Notes under the pieces: generated by a model
Told to the model about the DNA's origin: nothing
Seen by the model: the letters and a program-made list of their open reading frames with translations, nothing else
The model's database searches: none
Assembly: GCF_021869535.1 (NCBI RefSeq)
Contig: NW_026262734.1
Coordinates: 89,781,285-89,845,284 of the forward strand
DNA: 64,000 nucleotides
Reading direction: 5' to 3'
DNA from: Mytilus californianus
Lineage: Eukaryota; Mollusca; Bivalvia; Mytilida; Mytilidae
Shown here: in pieces, positions 48,028-58,469 of the stretch
Numbering within the stretch: position 1 is the first letter of the stretch
Layout of the letters: every line of letters starts with the position of its first letter
Made by a program: the position numbers and the translations under genes

Positions 48028-48085
48028 CACCCCGTATAACCTCGATACAAATGAATCCGGACGTTGACGCGGTCGGATCGAACAC
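48028..48085 (+). repeat. Short repeat shared with 57,125-57,175
   Basis: The strings cccgtataacctcgatacaa and atgaatccggacgttga recur with few changes on the minus strand near 57,135-57,170. Both start an ATG frame reading MNPDVDA. Either two ends of one dispersed element or a shared coding start; undecided. Confidence 0.6.
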
Positions 48086-48260
48086 ACCGTGTACCAGTGA
48101 GTTCAGACAGTGAAGAATTTACAATTTTAAAGAAAGTCCAATATTTATTCTTCGGATAATTTGCTCGAATATATTCTTTGCCATACTCCTCATTACTTAC
48201 TGCAAGGTATTTCAAATATGTGATATTTTTATAGGGAAATATTAAATAACGCACGACCAT

Positions 48261-48920
48261 GCCACTGATAAAAGCATGCTTGCTATTTTTAGATGATCAA
48301 AATTTTAAGTTTCTCGTGCCTCATATTTTTTAAAACATACATTTTCAAAAATATCATGTTTAAAATTAACAAACTAATTAAGATCGTAGGTTTATTTGTT
48401 ACCTAGAAACAAAGAAATGCATGTTTAAAAGTGTCTTTGTTTTCATATTGTGTACGGTTCGTTATTGTTACACTGTTTTGTACTGTTCGATTCGTTGCGA
48501 CAATATTGTATTTGTTAAATGAACTTTGTACGTATTAAAGTATGCTTTCATGTGTTTTTAACCTATATACAAGTTAAAAAAATTAATTTACCACCATAGC
48601 ATGCATACAGCATTATATACTATCCGTTGTATTGTTGAAATACTCTTGGAGGTATTTTGTACACGTAAGAAGTTTCATTATCTATTTGGAAGTGCAAGTT
48701 GGTAGGAAAATACAATTGCTCGACAGATATACGCGTCTGACTGCCAATTTGATAGCATTTTTCTAAATGTTTACCAAAATACATTTAACAATGAACAAAT
48801 CCCACACCTTATAGGAACGTATAGGATAAAAATACGTTAGCTTTTTAAAAAATAATAAAACAAAAGATCTTATCTATACTACCGCAAGAAATGAAAAAAA
48901 GCAAAACATGGCAGTAACAG
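48261..48920. other. AT-rich sequence, nothing recognised
   Basis: No gene, RNA or repeat is recognised. Confidence 0.45.
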
Positions 48921-50840
48921 TGAGGATTCTACTTCGTCAAAATTATCTCCCCATTACGCCAGTCAATTTTTAAAATCGTAAAAATGGACATGTAGGGATG
49001 ACGCGCTGCCAATTTAGCTCTTGGAAACCAATAAATTTATCCACATAGCACCATTACGATCCTTATATGCCAGTTGTATTTTAAAAGACAAATGTATCTA
49101 CTAGCTATTGGGCATCATTTAATGTACTTTTCTGCATTCAGCCAACTTAAAATTATTGTCTGATCGGAAGACTAATAATCCTAGATAACACACACAAAAA
49201 ATGAAGTTTTTTGAAGTTATGCATTTTTAAGATCCAGTTGTAAAGTCTGTCGTCAAGTACTTTTAGTAAAAACTTGTAATACGAACCCACCTACTCTGTT
49301 GTTATGACTCATTAGAAAGGTATTTCACTTGACCCATATATTTCATTCTTTAGTACTGGGAATTTTAAATTTTATTAAATCAACCTGTAGCTTAAATATA
49401 TAAAAATAATAGAATATGAAGCGAGATGATGTAGCAAATATTTTTGCTTCAAACGTTTTCAAGACATAACAGTTGAATCAAACATGCCCAAACATAAAAA
49501 GATGCAATCGACTTTCTCTTTTTAATGCAACTATTGTCCATTTTGGGGATTTTTCCCCAAACAACTATCGCCGGGGGCAGAGATGCAAATTAATGCTTTA
49601 AAAGATGAATCTATTATCATCTATTTATGGATTTTTTTTCAGCGGAATTTATGCTAATGCACAAAAAAGATCCACTTGGATTTGAACCTACCATAATCGA
49701 CTGTTTTATGAAAATTTGTCTATAATTTAAAAGTTTACAAATATCTCGAAGCTCCGTACTATAATTTAAGTCAAAACATGTATATAAGATGCAAAAAATC
49801 CTAAATTATGCACTTTTATTAAACTTTTAAAGCCCATAGAAACAGACGTAAACAATTCAAATATACCAATTTGGCTTTTTTCTCCTTCTCTAACAAAGAG
49901 TTCCATTTCTTTTGTTTGATTTCAACTGGGTTTCCTCCTGGTCAGCAATTTAATACACCAAATCAGGCAGGATTCTACTTCGTCAAAATTATCTCCCCAT
50001 TACGCCAGTCAATTTTTACAATCGTAAAACTGGCAGCCATTGTACGGATGACGCGCTGTCAATTTAGCTCTTGATAATCGATAAATTTATCCACATAGCA
50101 CCATTACGATCCTTGTATGCCAGTTGTATTTTATAAGACAAATGTATCTACTAGCTAATGAGCATCATTTTATGTACTTTTCTGCATTCAATCTATTTAA
50201 AACTATTGTCTGAACGGTTGTCTGGTGGAATTTTCGAAAGTTCAAAAACATTTAAAAAAGTCTAATTAAATATTTCGTGGAAGGCAGACTAAAACATTTC
50301 AGAGATTGAAGACCAATAACCGTAGAAAACACACACATAAAATGAAGTTTTTTTGAAGTTATGCATTTTTAAGATCCAGTTGAAAAGTCCAACGTCAAGT
50401 ACTTTTAGTAAAAAATTGTTATTCGAACACACCTACTCTGTTTTTATGACTCTTCACTTGACCCATATATTTTATTTTTTATTACTGGGAATTTTTAATG
50501 TTATTCAATCAATCTGTAGCCTAAATATATAACCATTATAGAATCTGAAGCGAGATGATGTTTCAAATATTTTTGCGTTATACGTTTTCAAGAAAGAAGC
50601 CCGAACATGAAAAGGTGCACCCGACTTTCTTTTTTTCGATGCAATTGTTGCCCATTTTGGGGATTTTTTTCCAAAAACAATCTATCGCCGGGGGCAGAGA
50701 TGCAAATTAATGCTTTAGAAAGATCAATCTATAATCTCTCTGTGGAATTTTTTTCGACGAAATTTATACTTATGCACAAAGTAGATCCACTTCGTTTTGA
50801 ACCTGCCAAAATCGCCTGTTTAATTAAAATTTGTCAATGA
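48921..50840 (+). repeat. Direct duplication with ~1,045-bp period
   Basis: aggattctacttcgtcaaaa occurs at about 48,924 and 49,969, and both copies continue co-linearly to about 49,725 and 50,835. Shared strings include tccacatagcaccattacga, gatgacgcgctg and tatcgccgggggcagagatg. The second copy carries an extra ~70 bp near 50,215-50,290. Divergence of several percent and many small indels indicate an old duplication. No coding frame is conserved between the copies. Confidence 0.92.
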
Positions 50841-50850
50841 TATTAAACTT

Positions 50851-51130
50851 TAGGGAGCAACCATTTAACTTCAAAAGGGGGGTTATGGTTTTTTTTTATT
50901 AATCAGAAATAAATATATTTAGTTTTTCGACGCGATCAATCAGATTATTTTTTTTCAAAATTTAACACTATAAGATATGGGGGAATTTGCATGCAGAATA
51001 CATTTTTTTGTCATCTGCTTGACCAGAATATTTTTTTCACCGAATTAGGGATCAGAATATTTTTTTTTTAGAAAAAAACCATAACCCCCCCATAACCCCC
51101 CCCCCCCCCCCCCCCCCCCTTTGTTCTCTA
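50851..51130. repeat. Short foldback sequence with G-run/C-run ends
   Basis: The left end has gggagcaaccatttaacttc then aaaaggggggttatggtttt. The right end has aaaaaaaccataacccccc and a 24-base C-run (51,096-51,119). The two ends are inverted complements around ~230 bp of AT-rich sequence. It is probably a MITE whose terminal C-run has expanded. Confidence 0.65.
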
Positions 51131-51440
51131 GGATGTGGATATCAAAAACCCCGACAAATTCAGTATTTCTTGATTTTTGTTAGCCGAACTTGTTTAATCG
51201 AGTGAACTATCATTCAAAAATAAAGTGTGGTTGTATTTGTGGTGAAATACAAATTCAATGTTACAACAGTTAGCAACTACAAGCATTTAGAAACACAAAA
51301 AGTGACTTTCCAAACATTTGCCATTTTTAAAGTTGTCAGCAAGATAAGAATGTTAGCATTTAAATAGGAAGCTCAAGTTCCTGCATATTTTTTTAACTTA
51401 AAAAATAGGACAGAAATGACTAAATGGACTGACTGATGCA
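51131..51440. other. AT-rich sequence, nothing recognised
   Basis: No gene or repeat is recognised. Confidence 0.4.
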
Positions 51441-51449
51441 CGTGCAATA

Positions 51450-52510
51450 TGATTAGTTGTTGGTTTCCTAGCGTCATATGGCAAATATTTCATGCATGTA
51501 CATTATTAATAAACAATAAATACAATATGTAGGTCCTATGATAAAGCTTGATCGGGTTGAGCTGGGAACAGTATATCTAATGTCAATATATATGTTCCTG
51601 GGATGAGATGGTGCATGGTGGTGGTTGGGGCGGATTAAAACTGGCATTGGAAAATAAAATTAAGCCTTGCAAAATGCCACCTGTGGGCCCCTCAAAGAGT
51701 TGTTGCAATGGTTCATAACGTGCAGACGGCATGGCATTCTATACACGAGGCATTGGAGTGAACGTCCAAAATCTGACCGGCATGACCGCTAATTAAGACA
51801 CTCAACACAACCAAACGGACGCGACACTTGAGCGGGAGTCTTACTACCGATATGCATGTTCCCCGGTTACCCTTGGGGTCATCGGTACATAATGCGGTTG
51901 GGTAAAACATCAATCATCTACCTAATCGTAGACATTTGGTTTGTTGATGCTATCATGTCTTTATAATTATCAATAAAATATGAAACGTTTTCAAAGTTCG
52001 TATTGGTGAAAATTTTCTGGAGCCCTCTTTGTCAATAACACCGGTAAGTAATGGTTAATTGTTGGTTGCTTAACGTCCACATGAGCACAATTTAACAATG
52101 TATACACTAGGTATAGGTTCTGTAATGGTGGGCTGTCCAGAATTACGTCGGGGAAGTTTGGACTGCCACTGGATAAAAGGAGGGTATTTTGGATAGAGAC
52201 ACACATTTTGCCTTGCAACAGGCCACTTCGGACCTCTCATAGAGTTGTTGTAAGGGTTATATAAGTACAGAGAGCGTGGAACTCTCTCTACACGAGGCAT
52301 TATATATAACATTCCCATTCTGACTAGACGATGCTGCGTACTTGTACATCTCGCACAGCTAAACGGACGAACAACTTGGCGAGGGTTTCCCTGCCGGTCG
52401 GAAAGACCAAAGTGACCATATCTGTATTCCCAATTCATTCTTTGGGGTCACCAGTACATAATGCGGTTGGTTTAACATGTTTGCAAGTCAATCATCTGCT
52501 TAAACTAAGA
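51450..52510. repeat. Two diverged tandem copies of a ~450-bp dispersed repeat
   Basis: Copy 1 spans about 51,450-51,930 and copy 2 about 52,050-52,480. Shared landmarks in order are ttggttkcctaacgtc, agccttgcaaaatgccac / tgccttgcaacaggccac, agagttgttg, tacacgaggcatt, ccaaacggacg / ctaaacggacg and ggtacataatgcggttgg. Both are more GC-balanced than their surroundings. Minus-strand frames of 66-122 codons fall inside but are not conserved between copies, so they are not called as genes. I recognise the taacgtcc...ggcaaatatttcatgcatgt phrase as a common bivalve repeat. Confidence 0.75.
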
Positions 52511-52530
52511 CAGTGGTGTTAAAACACAAG

Positions 52531-53144
52531 ATGAGAATAGACCTTACCAAATTCTTTCATATATAATAAAGATTTGGTAAGAAAGTTTGGTTGTACCTGT
52601 CGAATACTTCTTAAAAAACGAAATATCATACCCCAATTTTTACAGAGATGTTGTTTAAATAGCCCGTAAATTTAGACAAGATCCGAGTAAACTAATTAAT
52701 CTTTAGAATATTCTAAAGGAAAGTTTATCAACAGTAGTAAAATCTTTACATATAGTTTTATCGGTACTAACATTGAATTTGTGTTTGAAAAATCAAAGCA
52801 TAACTAAATAAATATTACTAAATATGCACACTTATGAGAACTCATGAGCTCGTACATCCTCTCGATACTGTTTACTTTTTTTTTTGGCATTGCAAAAGTT
52901 TATGCGTTGCTATGACGTCTTTGGTCTAAATCCATTGGACATATACTGATTGATACTTTAGTCTTGAACATGATTGATCTTTTAGTTGTAATTGGCTCCG
53001 AAATAACTATCAGTAACTACAATACTCTTATTTCGGTTCTTCATGTGTATTGTTTTATATTAGATGTTTTTGTGCCTCGTATCGAATTTTGAGTCAAACC
53101 AATTGCAACTGATTTGTGCAGTGTTTTTTTTTTATCATGTTGTG
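52531..53144. other. AT-rich sequence, nothing recognised
   Basis: No gene, RNA or repeat is recognised. Confidence 0.4.
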
Positions 53145-53500
53145 AAGTTACACCAGTGTCCCAGGTTAGAATGAGTTAGAATGAGGGTTGAGAGTTCACA
53201 TGTATAACCCCGCCGCATTATTTATTTACCTCTCCAAAGTTAGGAGCCTGTGGTACAAAGGTATGTCTGTCATATTTGTTTTTCGTTAATTGTTTAGCTA
53301 TACATTAGGCCGTTAGTTTTCACATTTTAATTGTTTCACTTTTTTTTTTTATATCGGGGCCTTTTATAGCCGACTATACGGTATAGGGTTTCTCATTGTT
53401 GAATGCCGTACGATGGACTATGATTGCTTACATCCACTTCATTTTAACTTTGGTGGATAGTTGTCTCATTGGCCATCACACCACATCTACATTTTTATAT
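53145..53500 (-). repeat. Dispersed repeat R1, minus-orientation copy
   Basis: Nearly full-length reverse complement. It starts with caccagtgtcccaggttaga, includes attaggccgttagttttc and gccgactatacggtataggg, and ends at ccacatctacatttttatat before a short (TA)n. Confidence 0.88.
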
Positions 53501-54119
53501 ATATATATAAAAATAAAACAGTTAGAATATGATCTAATTCATTTGACATACACTATTCATCGAGATCCCATGGCTGCTTTCGTTTTTTAGCTAACTTTGA
53601 CCAAAATCTGCATTTGAAAGGGCCTCAAATTGTGAAAAGTAAGAGTTATAGAACTTTTATTGGCTATTATATATTTCTTGAAACTTTTTTTATCTGGAAT
53701 AACATTGAAATTCCTAGTTCTTCATTTGAAAAATTGCCGTCAGATGTGTGCTTTTCAATGTTGGCCTTGAAAGACTGATGATTTTATTGTCTACTATTTC
53801 GACAAAGTTCACAAATAAAATTTACAATAAAACACAGAAAAAGGGTCGCTGATGCCATCTCGAATACCTTAAAAAGTAAGGGATTTGTGACGGTTTTTGT
53901 CAACGAATTGTACATTGATTATTTATAAAAGAGCAACGAACATGACACACTCGGTGAAACGAATGGTACAGTAAGAGGAAACTTTAGTATGATATCGTGT
54001 ATATTATGTGTGTATATATACAACAGTTGAATGCACCTAGTAATTTAACGTGTAGTTATTTATTATTGCTTAAAGTATTGCTACGCAAAAGTTTATGTAA
54101 GAACAGATATTCAACATTG
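53501..54119. other. AT-rich sequence, nothing recognised
   Basis: This is the left flank of the 2.8-kb foldback element. No gene or repeat is recognised. Confidence 0.4.
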
Positions 54120-54170
54120 TTTTCCTACGGAGCCCTGTTGGTCTCACACAGATTATAAAGTGTCTTTTAA

Positions 54171-54728
54171 AGTCCTGCGCTGAAGATGTGTAAAGTCTAG
54201 CGCTGGAGATGTAAAGTCTAGCGCTAGAGATGTAAAGTCTAGCGCTGGAGATGTAAAGTCCAGCGCTGAAGATGTAAAGTCTAGCGCTGGAGATGTAAAG
54301 TCCAGCGCTGGAGATCTAAAGTCTAGCGCTGGAGATGTAAAGTCAAGCGCTGAAGATGTAAAGTCTAGCGCTGGGGATGTAAAGTCTAGCGCTGGAGATG
54401 TGTAAAATCTAGCGCTGGAGATATGCAAAGTCTAGCGCTGGAGATGTAAAGCCAAGCGCTGGAGATGTAAAATCTAGCGCTGGAGATGTAAAGTCTAGCG
54501 CTGAAGATGTAAAATCAAGCGCTGGAGATGTAAAGTCTAGCGCTGAAGATGTAAAATTAAGCGCTGGAGATGTAAAGTCTAGCGCTGAAGATGTAAAGTC
54601 AAGCGCTGAAGATGTAAAGTCTAGCGCTGGAGATGTAAAGTCAAGCGCTGGAAATGTAAAGTCCAGCGCTGGAGATGTAAAGTCAAGCGCTGGAGATGTA
54701 AAGTCTAGCGCTGGAGATGTAAAATCAA
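54171..54728 (+). repeat. 21-bp array, left arm of the 2.8-kb element
   Basis: About 26 copies of AGCGCTGGAGATGTAAAGTCT with variants (tgaaga, ccagc, caagc). Each unit holds the palindrome AGCGCT. Because 21 is a multiple of three and the unit has no stop in some phases, long open frames appear on both strands. Confidence 0.95.
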
Positions 54729-54889
54729 TCGAATTATACGAATTCCAAACAAAAAGAAATTAGAAAATTCAGCAAAGAGTCAGAAACTCACTAAAATAAG
54801 TAAGAAAATACCAAAACGAGAATAAAAAAATTTATAGACGGAAGAAGAAATGAAGCACACTATGACCAGCAAACAACCATTAGATAGCT

Positions 54890-55655
54890 GATAGTGGGGG
54901 CATAAAGAACCCTCGGATAGCTGATAGTGAGCATAAAGAACCCTCAGATAGCTGATAGTGGGCATAAAGAACCCTCAGATAGCTGATAGTGGGCATTAAG
55001 AACCCTCAGATAGCTGATAGTGGGCATAACGAACCCTCAGATAGCTGATAGTGTGCATAGAAAACCCCTAGATAGCTAATAGTGGGCATAACGGACCCCC
55101 AGATAGCTGTTTGTGGGCAAAGCGAACCATCAGATGGCTGAGAGTGGGCATAAAGAACCCTTAGATAGCTGATAGTGGGCATAACGAACCCCTAGATACC
55201 TTATAGTGGGCATAAGGAACCCTTAGCTAGCTGAAAATGGGCATAAAGAACCCTTAGATAGCTGATAGTGGACATAAAGAACCCTTAGATAACTGATAGT
55301 GGGCATAAAGAACCCTTAGATAGTTGATAGTGGGCATTACGCAGCAAAGAACAAAACACCCTCAGATAGCTGATAGTGGGCATAACGAACCCTCAGATAG
55401 CTGATAGTGGGCATAAAGAACCCTCAGATAACTGATAGTGGGAATAACGAACCCCTAGATAGCTAAAAGTGGGCATAACGAACCCTCAGATAGCTAATAG
55501 TGGGCATAGCGAACCCCTAGATAGCTAATATTGGGCATAAGGAACCCTTAGCTAGCTGAAAATGGGCATAAAGAACCCTTAGATAGCTGATAGTGGACAT
55601 AAAAAACCCATAGATAGCTGATAGTGGACATAAAAACCCATAGATAGCTGATAGT
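54890..55655 (+). repeat. 31-bp array, left arm of the 2.8-kb element
   Basis: About 24 copies of GATAGCTGATAGTGGGCATA + AAGAACCCTCA (31 bp) with changes such as aacgaacccctа-type ends written here as aacgaacccct. One interruption (cgcagcaaagaacaaaacac, about 55,340) also occurs, inverted, in the right arm near 56,210-56,230. Confidence 0.95.
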
Positions 55656-55669
55656 GAATAGAATAGAAT

Positions 55670-55835
55670 AAAGGTTGGCGACGTTGGCGACGTTGGCGAA
55701 CAGTAATGATTTCGTAAATGTTGGCGACGTTGGCGAATAGTAATGATTTCGTAAATGTTGGCGACGTTGGCGACGTTGGCGAACAGTTATGATTTTGTAA
55801 ATGTTGGCGACGTTGGCGACGTTGGCGAACATTTA
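55670..55835. repeat. Central gttggcgac repeat of the 2.8-kb element
   Basis: Runs of gttggcgacgttggcgaaca alternate with gtaatgatttcgtaaat at a ~50-60-bp spacing. It forms the loop between the two inverted arms. Confidence 0.9.
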
Positions 55836-55859
55836 CACAATCCTGTACCAGAATGCAGC

Positions 55860-56450
55860 TTTCTAAAGGTTCGTTATGCCAACTATCAGCTATTTAAGGG
55901 TTCGTTATGCCCACTATCAGCTATCTGAGGGTTCGCTCTGCCCACTACCAGCTATCTAAGGGTTCTTTATGCCCACTATCAGCTATCTAAGGGTTCGTTA
56001 TGCCCACTATCAGCTATCTGAGGGTTCGTTATGCCCACTATCAGCTTTCTAAGGGTTCGTTATGCACATTATCAGCTATCTAAGGGTTCGTTATGCCCAC
56101 TATCATCTATCTGAAGGTTCGTTATGACCACTATCAGCTATCTAAGAGTTTGTTATGCCCACTATCAGTTATCTGAGGGTTCGCTTTGCCCACTATCAGC
56201 TATCTGAGGGTGTTTTGTTCTTTGCTGCGTAATGCCCACTATCAACTATCTAAGGGTTCTTTATGCCCACTATCAGCTATCTAATGGTTCGTCATGCCCA
56301 CTATCAGCTATCTGAGGGTTCTTTATGCCCACTATCAGCTATCTGAGGGTTCTTTATGCCCACTATCAGCTATCTGAGGGTTCTTTATGCTCACTATCAG
56401 CTATCTGAGGGTTCTTTATGCCCCCACTATCAGCTATCTAATGGTTGTTT
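55860..56450 (-). repeat. 31-bp array, right arm (inverted)
   Basis: About 19 copies in reverse orientation (ttcgttatgcccactatcag, then ctatctgaggg). It is shorter than the left arm. Confidence 0.95.
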
Positions 56451-56594
56451 GCTGGTCATAGTGTGCTTCATTTCTTCTTCCGTCTATAATTTTTTTTATT
56501 CTCGTTTTGGTATTTTCTTACTTATTTTGTGAGTTTCTGACTCTTTGCTGAATTTTCTAATTTCTTTTTGTTTGGAATTCGTATAATTCGATTG

Positions 56595-56880
56595 ATTTTA
56601 CATCTCCAGCGCTAGATTTTACATCTCCAGCGCTTGACTTTACATCTCCAGCGCTGGACTTTACATCTTCAGCGCTTGACTTTACATCTCCAGCGCTAGA
56701 CTTTACATCTTCAGCGCTTGACTTTACATCTCCAGCGCTAGACTTTAGATCTCCAGCGCTGGACTTTACATCTCCAGCGCTAGACTTTACATCTCCAGCT
56801 CTAGACTTTACATCTCTAGCGCTAGACTTTACATCTCCGGCGCTAGACTTTACACATCTTCGGCGCAGGACTTTAAAAGA
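56595..56880 (-). repeat. 21-bp array, right arm (inverted)
   Basis: About 14 copies in reverse orientation (gactttacatctccagcgct and variants), roughly half the left-arm number. Confidence 0.95.
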
Positions 56881-56923
56881 CACTTTATAATCTGTGTGAG
56901 ACCAACAGGGCTCCGTATTTTCC

Positions 56924-57164
56924 TCATAAAGCTTAGAAAATGGCACCATGTCTGTGCGTTTTGCGTCTAGCAGTTTTATCAAACGTTCTATACACAATCT
57001 GAAACATGCAACAACTGTATAATTGATAAGATAAACTACCATGTACATAGACACATTGAGAGATTCCCACATAAGTTCTAGAAAGGCATTCGAAATTGTT
57101 GTCATCCCAATTGTTGTACTGATGATCACTTTGAACGCATCAACGTCCGGATTCATTTGTATCG
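56924..57164 (-). other. Unrecognised open frame broken by the foldback element
   Basis: On the minus strand a frame from an ATG near 57,156 (MNPDVDAFKVIISTTIGM) runs about 80 codons with two stretches that could be membrane segments (around MYMVVYLINYTVVACF) and a basic tail (RLIKLLDAKR). It then enters the foldback element, where it stays open through the 21-bp repeats as a 7-residue repeat to 56,557. The first residues are shared with the ATG frame at 48,055. It may be an exon fragment or a chance frame; I do not recognise a family. Confidence 0.3.
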
Positions 57165-57385
57165 GGGTTATACGGGGGTGACTATGGGCGTATGACATTT
57201 GCGCCGATTTTAAAAAAAATTGATCTTTCATTTGCGCATTTTTTTTCCATTTGTACCGATTGTGTACAGGTAAATTTCATGTGAATGTTATTTTTTATTC
57301 ATCATTCTAAACCTTTTCCGTTAGCCATATATATGTTATGAATTGTCGGTTATAACATGTATATAACTGTTGTCCCCTCCAAATA
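57165..57385 (+). repeat. TTTGCGCC element copy 3, with the uninserted SINE site
   Basis: It matches 1,390-1,592 and then 1,868 onward: gcaccgattgtgtacaggt (here gtaccgattgtgtacaggta), tccgttagccat, tatgttatgaattgtc and ataacatgtatataactgtt. The single ATAACTGTTGTC at about 57,362-57,373 continues straight into cccct, exactly the sequence that follows the SINE in copy 1. Homology stops soon afterwards. Confidence 0.85.
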
Positions 57386-58425
57386 GATTGTTGTCGGTTT
57401 GATCTTGCTCAAAACATAAGGAGTAAAATCCAGTCTGTTTGGCTAAGCACAGAGTATAAATAGATCTAAGAAGATGTGGTATGAGTGCCAAAGACAAATC
57501 AAGTGACCCTGGTAAATGGCTATTGTAAAATTTTGGGCTACCATCCCTTCCCCCAGATGAATCTATTCGCACCACCCTAACATATATGTCTTTATGGATG
57601 TCATCAAGAAAATCCAGACCGTTACTAATGTCAACAGTAGAACTTTTGAAATGCCCACGTCTGTACGCAAACCAGAGAAAGAAAAGATGGATTTCGTCAA
57701 CAGTTGGCAATTACAACAAATAGAAGAGATGAAATTTCAAGAAAGGAATACATCAGATGTGTAGCATATAAATACTTGGCAAGACCAGATATATACCGGT
57801 AATTCATTGTATTCCGTTCTTAAGGATTTTAATGTTGTGCTTTTGAAACCTGTGAATAGATTTTTGAACCATGATTTGAGTGGATGTAGCAGGGTGCTTT
57901 CATCTTTGAAATGTACTTATCCTGCTCGAAATCCTAATTTTGCCGAAGTATGCATAAATGGTCAAGGCCCCCGACCCGTACTACCGCGCGCGTATTACAT
58001 GGGATCCCAAGAAAATGAATATATTTGATTGACTAATATATGAATGTAACACCAGTTTTCCCAGCAACCGTTGACATAACATTCGCTTGATTTCTTTTTT
58101 AATATGGAGGGTCAGCTTGTGTACACCAGATAGAGATCTGTCTCTGTTCTACTTGTTTTCGTGTTTAATCTCGTTTTCTTGTGAATTATGGTGATTGTAG
58201 ATTGTTGTCAGGGTGGATTTGGGCGGTTTTAGCTACTTTTACCACAAAATATTTCTCGTCACGCTTCGCTTGGCGAGATATCTACATTACACTCACTCAA
58301 GAAGAATATTTCGATAACCCCACCCCCTCCAACATAAAAGAATCCGCCTCTGTTCTATCGTTTTGATATTTAAAATTCTGGATATTTTAAGCAAATAAAG
58401 ACACATTTATGTCATGTTTGGTTTA
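57386..58425. other. Mixed sequence, nothing firmly recognised
   Basis: It contains a ~25-bp R1 fragment (aagaagatgtggtatgagtg, near 57,470) and a short inverted echo of copy 1 of the TTTGCGCC element (cttatcctgctcgaaat, near 57,917). The minus frame at 57,336-57,710 (124 codons) is not recognised and crosses the R1 fragment, so it is not called. Confidence 0.4.
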
Positions 58426-58431
58426 GGTTTA

Positions 58432-58469
58432 CCAGAGACATATATACACATGTGTATATATGTCTCTGG
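58432..58469. repeat. 38-bp perfect palindrome
   Basis: Arms of 19 bases, CCAGAGACATATATACACA and its exact complement, with no spacer. Just outside, gttta occurs on both sides in direct order (ggtttacc... and ...gggtttac). Confidence 0.97.

Larger units (their letters stand above)
54126..56917. mobile_element. 2.8-kb foldback element made of nested inverted tandem arrays
   Basis: The element begins TACGGAGCCCTGTTGGTCTC and ends with its complement (GAGACCAACAGGGCTCCGTA is the family form, here gagaccaacagggctccgta). It is flanked by a 6-bp direct repeat TTTTCC at 54,120-54,125 and 56,918-56,923. From outside to inside, each arm has a ~45-bp unique end, a 21-bp array, about 0.1-0.2 kb of shared unique sequence, and a 31-bp array. 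The centre (55,670-55,835) is a separate gttggcgac repeat. Arms are similar but not identical in unit number. It has no transposase. The layout matches Foldback-type elements and parallels the 21-kb element in this window. Confidence 0.88.

Noticed and set aside
51713..52438. Minus-strand frames of 66-122 codons
   Set aside because: They fall in two tandem copies of a dispersed repeat, and the reading frames are not conserved between the copies.
54153..54428. 91-codon minus-strand frame with repeated DFTSPAL
   Set aside because: It is a translation of the 21-bp array; the open frame follows from the unit length.
57336..57710. 124-codon minus-strand frame
   Set aside because: It crosses a fragment of dispersed repeat R1 and the paralogous TTTGCGCC sequence, and shows no recognised domain.
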